Source: Paragonimus westermani
Lineage: Eukaryota > Platyhelminthes > Trematoda > Plagiorchiida > Troglotrematidae
DNA length: 64,000 bases
Assembly (NCBI GenBank): GCA_008508345.1
Contig: QNGE01003705.1
Span: 1 to 64,000, forward strand
Direction: 5' to 3'
The position numbers were made by a program, and so were the translations under genes. This document shows, piece after piece, positions 62,886 to 64,000 of the stretch (position 1 is its first letter; each line of letters begins with the position of its first letter). The notes beneath the pieces are model-generated. The model was not told the origin of the DNA and made no database searches. It worked only from the letters and a program-made list of their open reading frames with translations.

Positions 62886-64000
62886 TTCGTCACCTATCCC
62901 TGAAGTGAGTAAGTTGTTTCGACAGTCTGTTGGCACTTTTCAATCTGTACATCGAAACGCATAGAAATTTTGTGTTAATATTGAGTAGGCATTCGGCCGA
63001 ATAATGCACTGTGTTCGCATAAATTGTTGTGCTCAATGTAGCGAACGATGTGAAAACCCTGAACCCACACGAACCACGTAGCTCGAACTGCTGTCCGAAA
63101 GTGAGCAGATTCTATATCGGTGAGGGAACAAGCATAGGTATTTGCTATCTGTTCTGTTTATCTCCATCTTAACAGATTGTGTTACACAGAAATATGAGGA
63201 ATACTCAGCTAAATTCCTAACTGTATCCATAACCAACTGTTCGTTCCCCAAGCTTACGTTTTTGAATGCGCCTCGCAGTCACGTGAAACGGAATTCAACT
63301 AGATGTTACAAACCCACATGCTGAAATGCGCACCGCTGAGATTGATCCCCGCACTCAAGCTCACGGTGAACTGCACCTCTAACATGGGTTTCGACTTGTG
63401 TTCTGTCGTAACCATTCGATACCACGTGTAACTGCATCACTGATAGATCGAGAGTAAAAAAGTTTAGAAACTGTGGGATTTTCAGGTCTACAACCGGTAC
63501 ATCGTTGGCACATCAATCCCAGCCCCTACTTGCCACTGTCGCACAGCGAACTAACAACTTTGCGATCTTTCGGTGGTCTTTCACATCTACTATTTAGGCG
63601 ATTTGTATTCGTCACTCAGTGAGCTATTTCTAAGTTATACCACTGCGCATTGGTCAAAGTTGTGTCAAGAAACATTTGGGAAGACCAATTCAATATACAC
63701 TTGCGATCTAATTATCACTCATATGGTTTCGAATCTGAAATTTTTGGACTCTGCGGACAAATCAAATTATGCTGTGGGTGCCCCTATTATACTGAATAAG
63801 TTGCTTATCAAACATAAAGTGAACTCGACTCAAAGCCAATTAGGAAGGACAACAATCGTTTCTTAGGGCACGGCTTTCGTTGTCCAACTCGCAAGTTCCC
63901 ATGCCCCATCCGCGCTCGCGTTTTTCAACCGAAATCTCTGTCCACAATGCAGCAGCGGTTTCCAATTGCAAGTCGTGTGGACTTCCGTTTAGTTTTGTAC

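Overview
The window is eukaryotic and most likely from a flatworm, probably a digenean fluke. Coding sequence occurs as short exons with GT-AG (once GC-AG) junctions and long introns, GC is about 40%, and one intron is only 43 nt, a size known from trematodes. Reverse transcriptase, Penelope-like and LTR-element remnants are present, and one gene resembles the NAD-catabolising ADP-ribosyl cyclase of schistosomes. There are no operons, ribosome binding sites or bacterial-style gene packing. Most open frames of 60-150 codons are no longer than expected by chance in 64 kb, so only frames with family motifs or matching splice phases are called with confidence.

Layout. Positions 1-6290: no confident gene. 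6330-7440 (+): a decayed non-LTR retrotransposon reverse transcriptase. About 12000-23400 (-), and possibly 41665-41818 (-): exons of leucine-rich-repeat protein(s), best supported at 14360-14570, where two 28-residue repeats are separated by a 43-nt intron. 17641-18405: a Penelope-like element relic with a broken GIY-YIG endonuclease between inverted terminal arms that carry a hammerhead-like hairpin. 24868-25621, 35581-36230 and 42262-42738: copies of a repeat family with a tRNA-like core, one arranged as a palindrome plus a head-to-tail junction. 28731-28920: an 84-85 bp minisatellite. 33749-34018 (-): a small lysine-rich single-exon frame of unknown function.

53021-61519 (+): the first three exons of a secreted ADP-ribosyl cyclase/CD38-family gene. 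It has a signal peptide, the GRC motif, the DC..W..F motif, LWS and the LE.TLPG active-site signature. Phases match across both introns and the 3' exons lie beyond the window. 62160-62885 (+): a degraded LTR-retrotransposon gag with damaged zinc knuckles, inside or beyond the third intron of that gene.

Assembly. Six single-N gaps occur. Four are flanked by essentially exact direct duplications (123, 841, 248 and 550 bp) that abut the N, and two enclose a piece of exactly 1,500 bp that largely repeats sequence 2-3 kb downstream. These look like unmerged contig overlaps or haplotypes rather than biological duplications. They artificially lengthen the introns of the cyclase gene.
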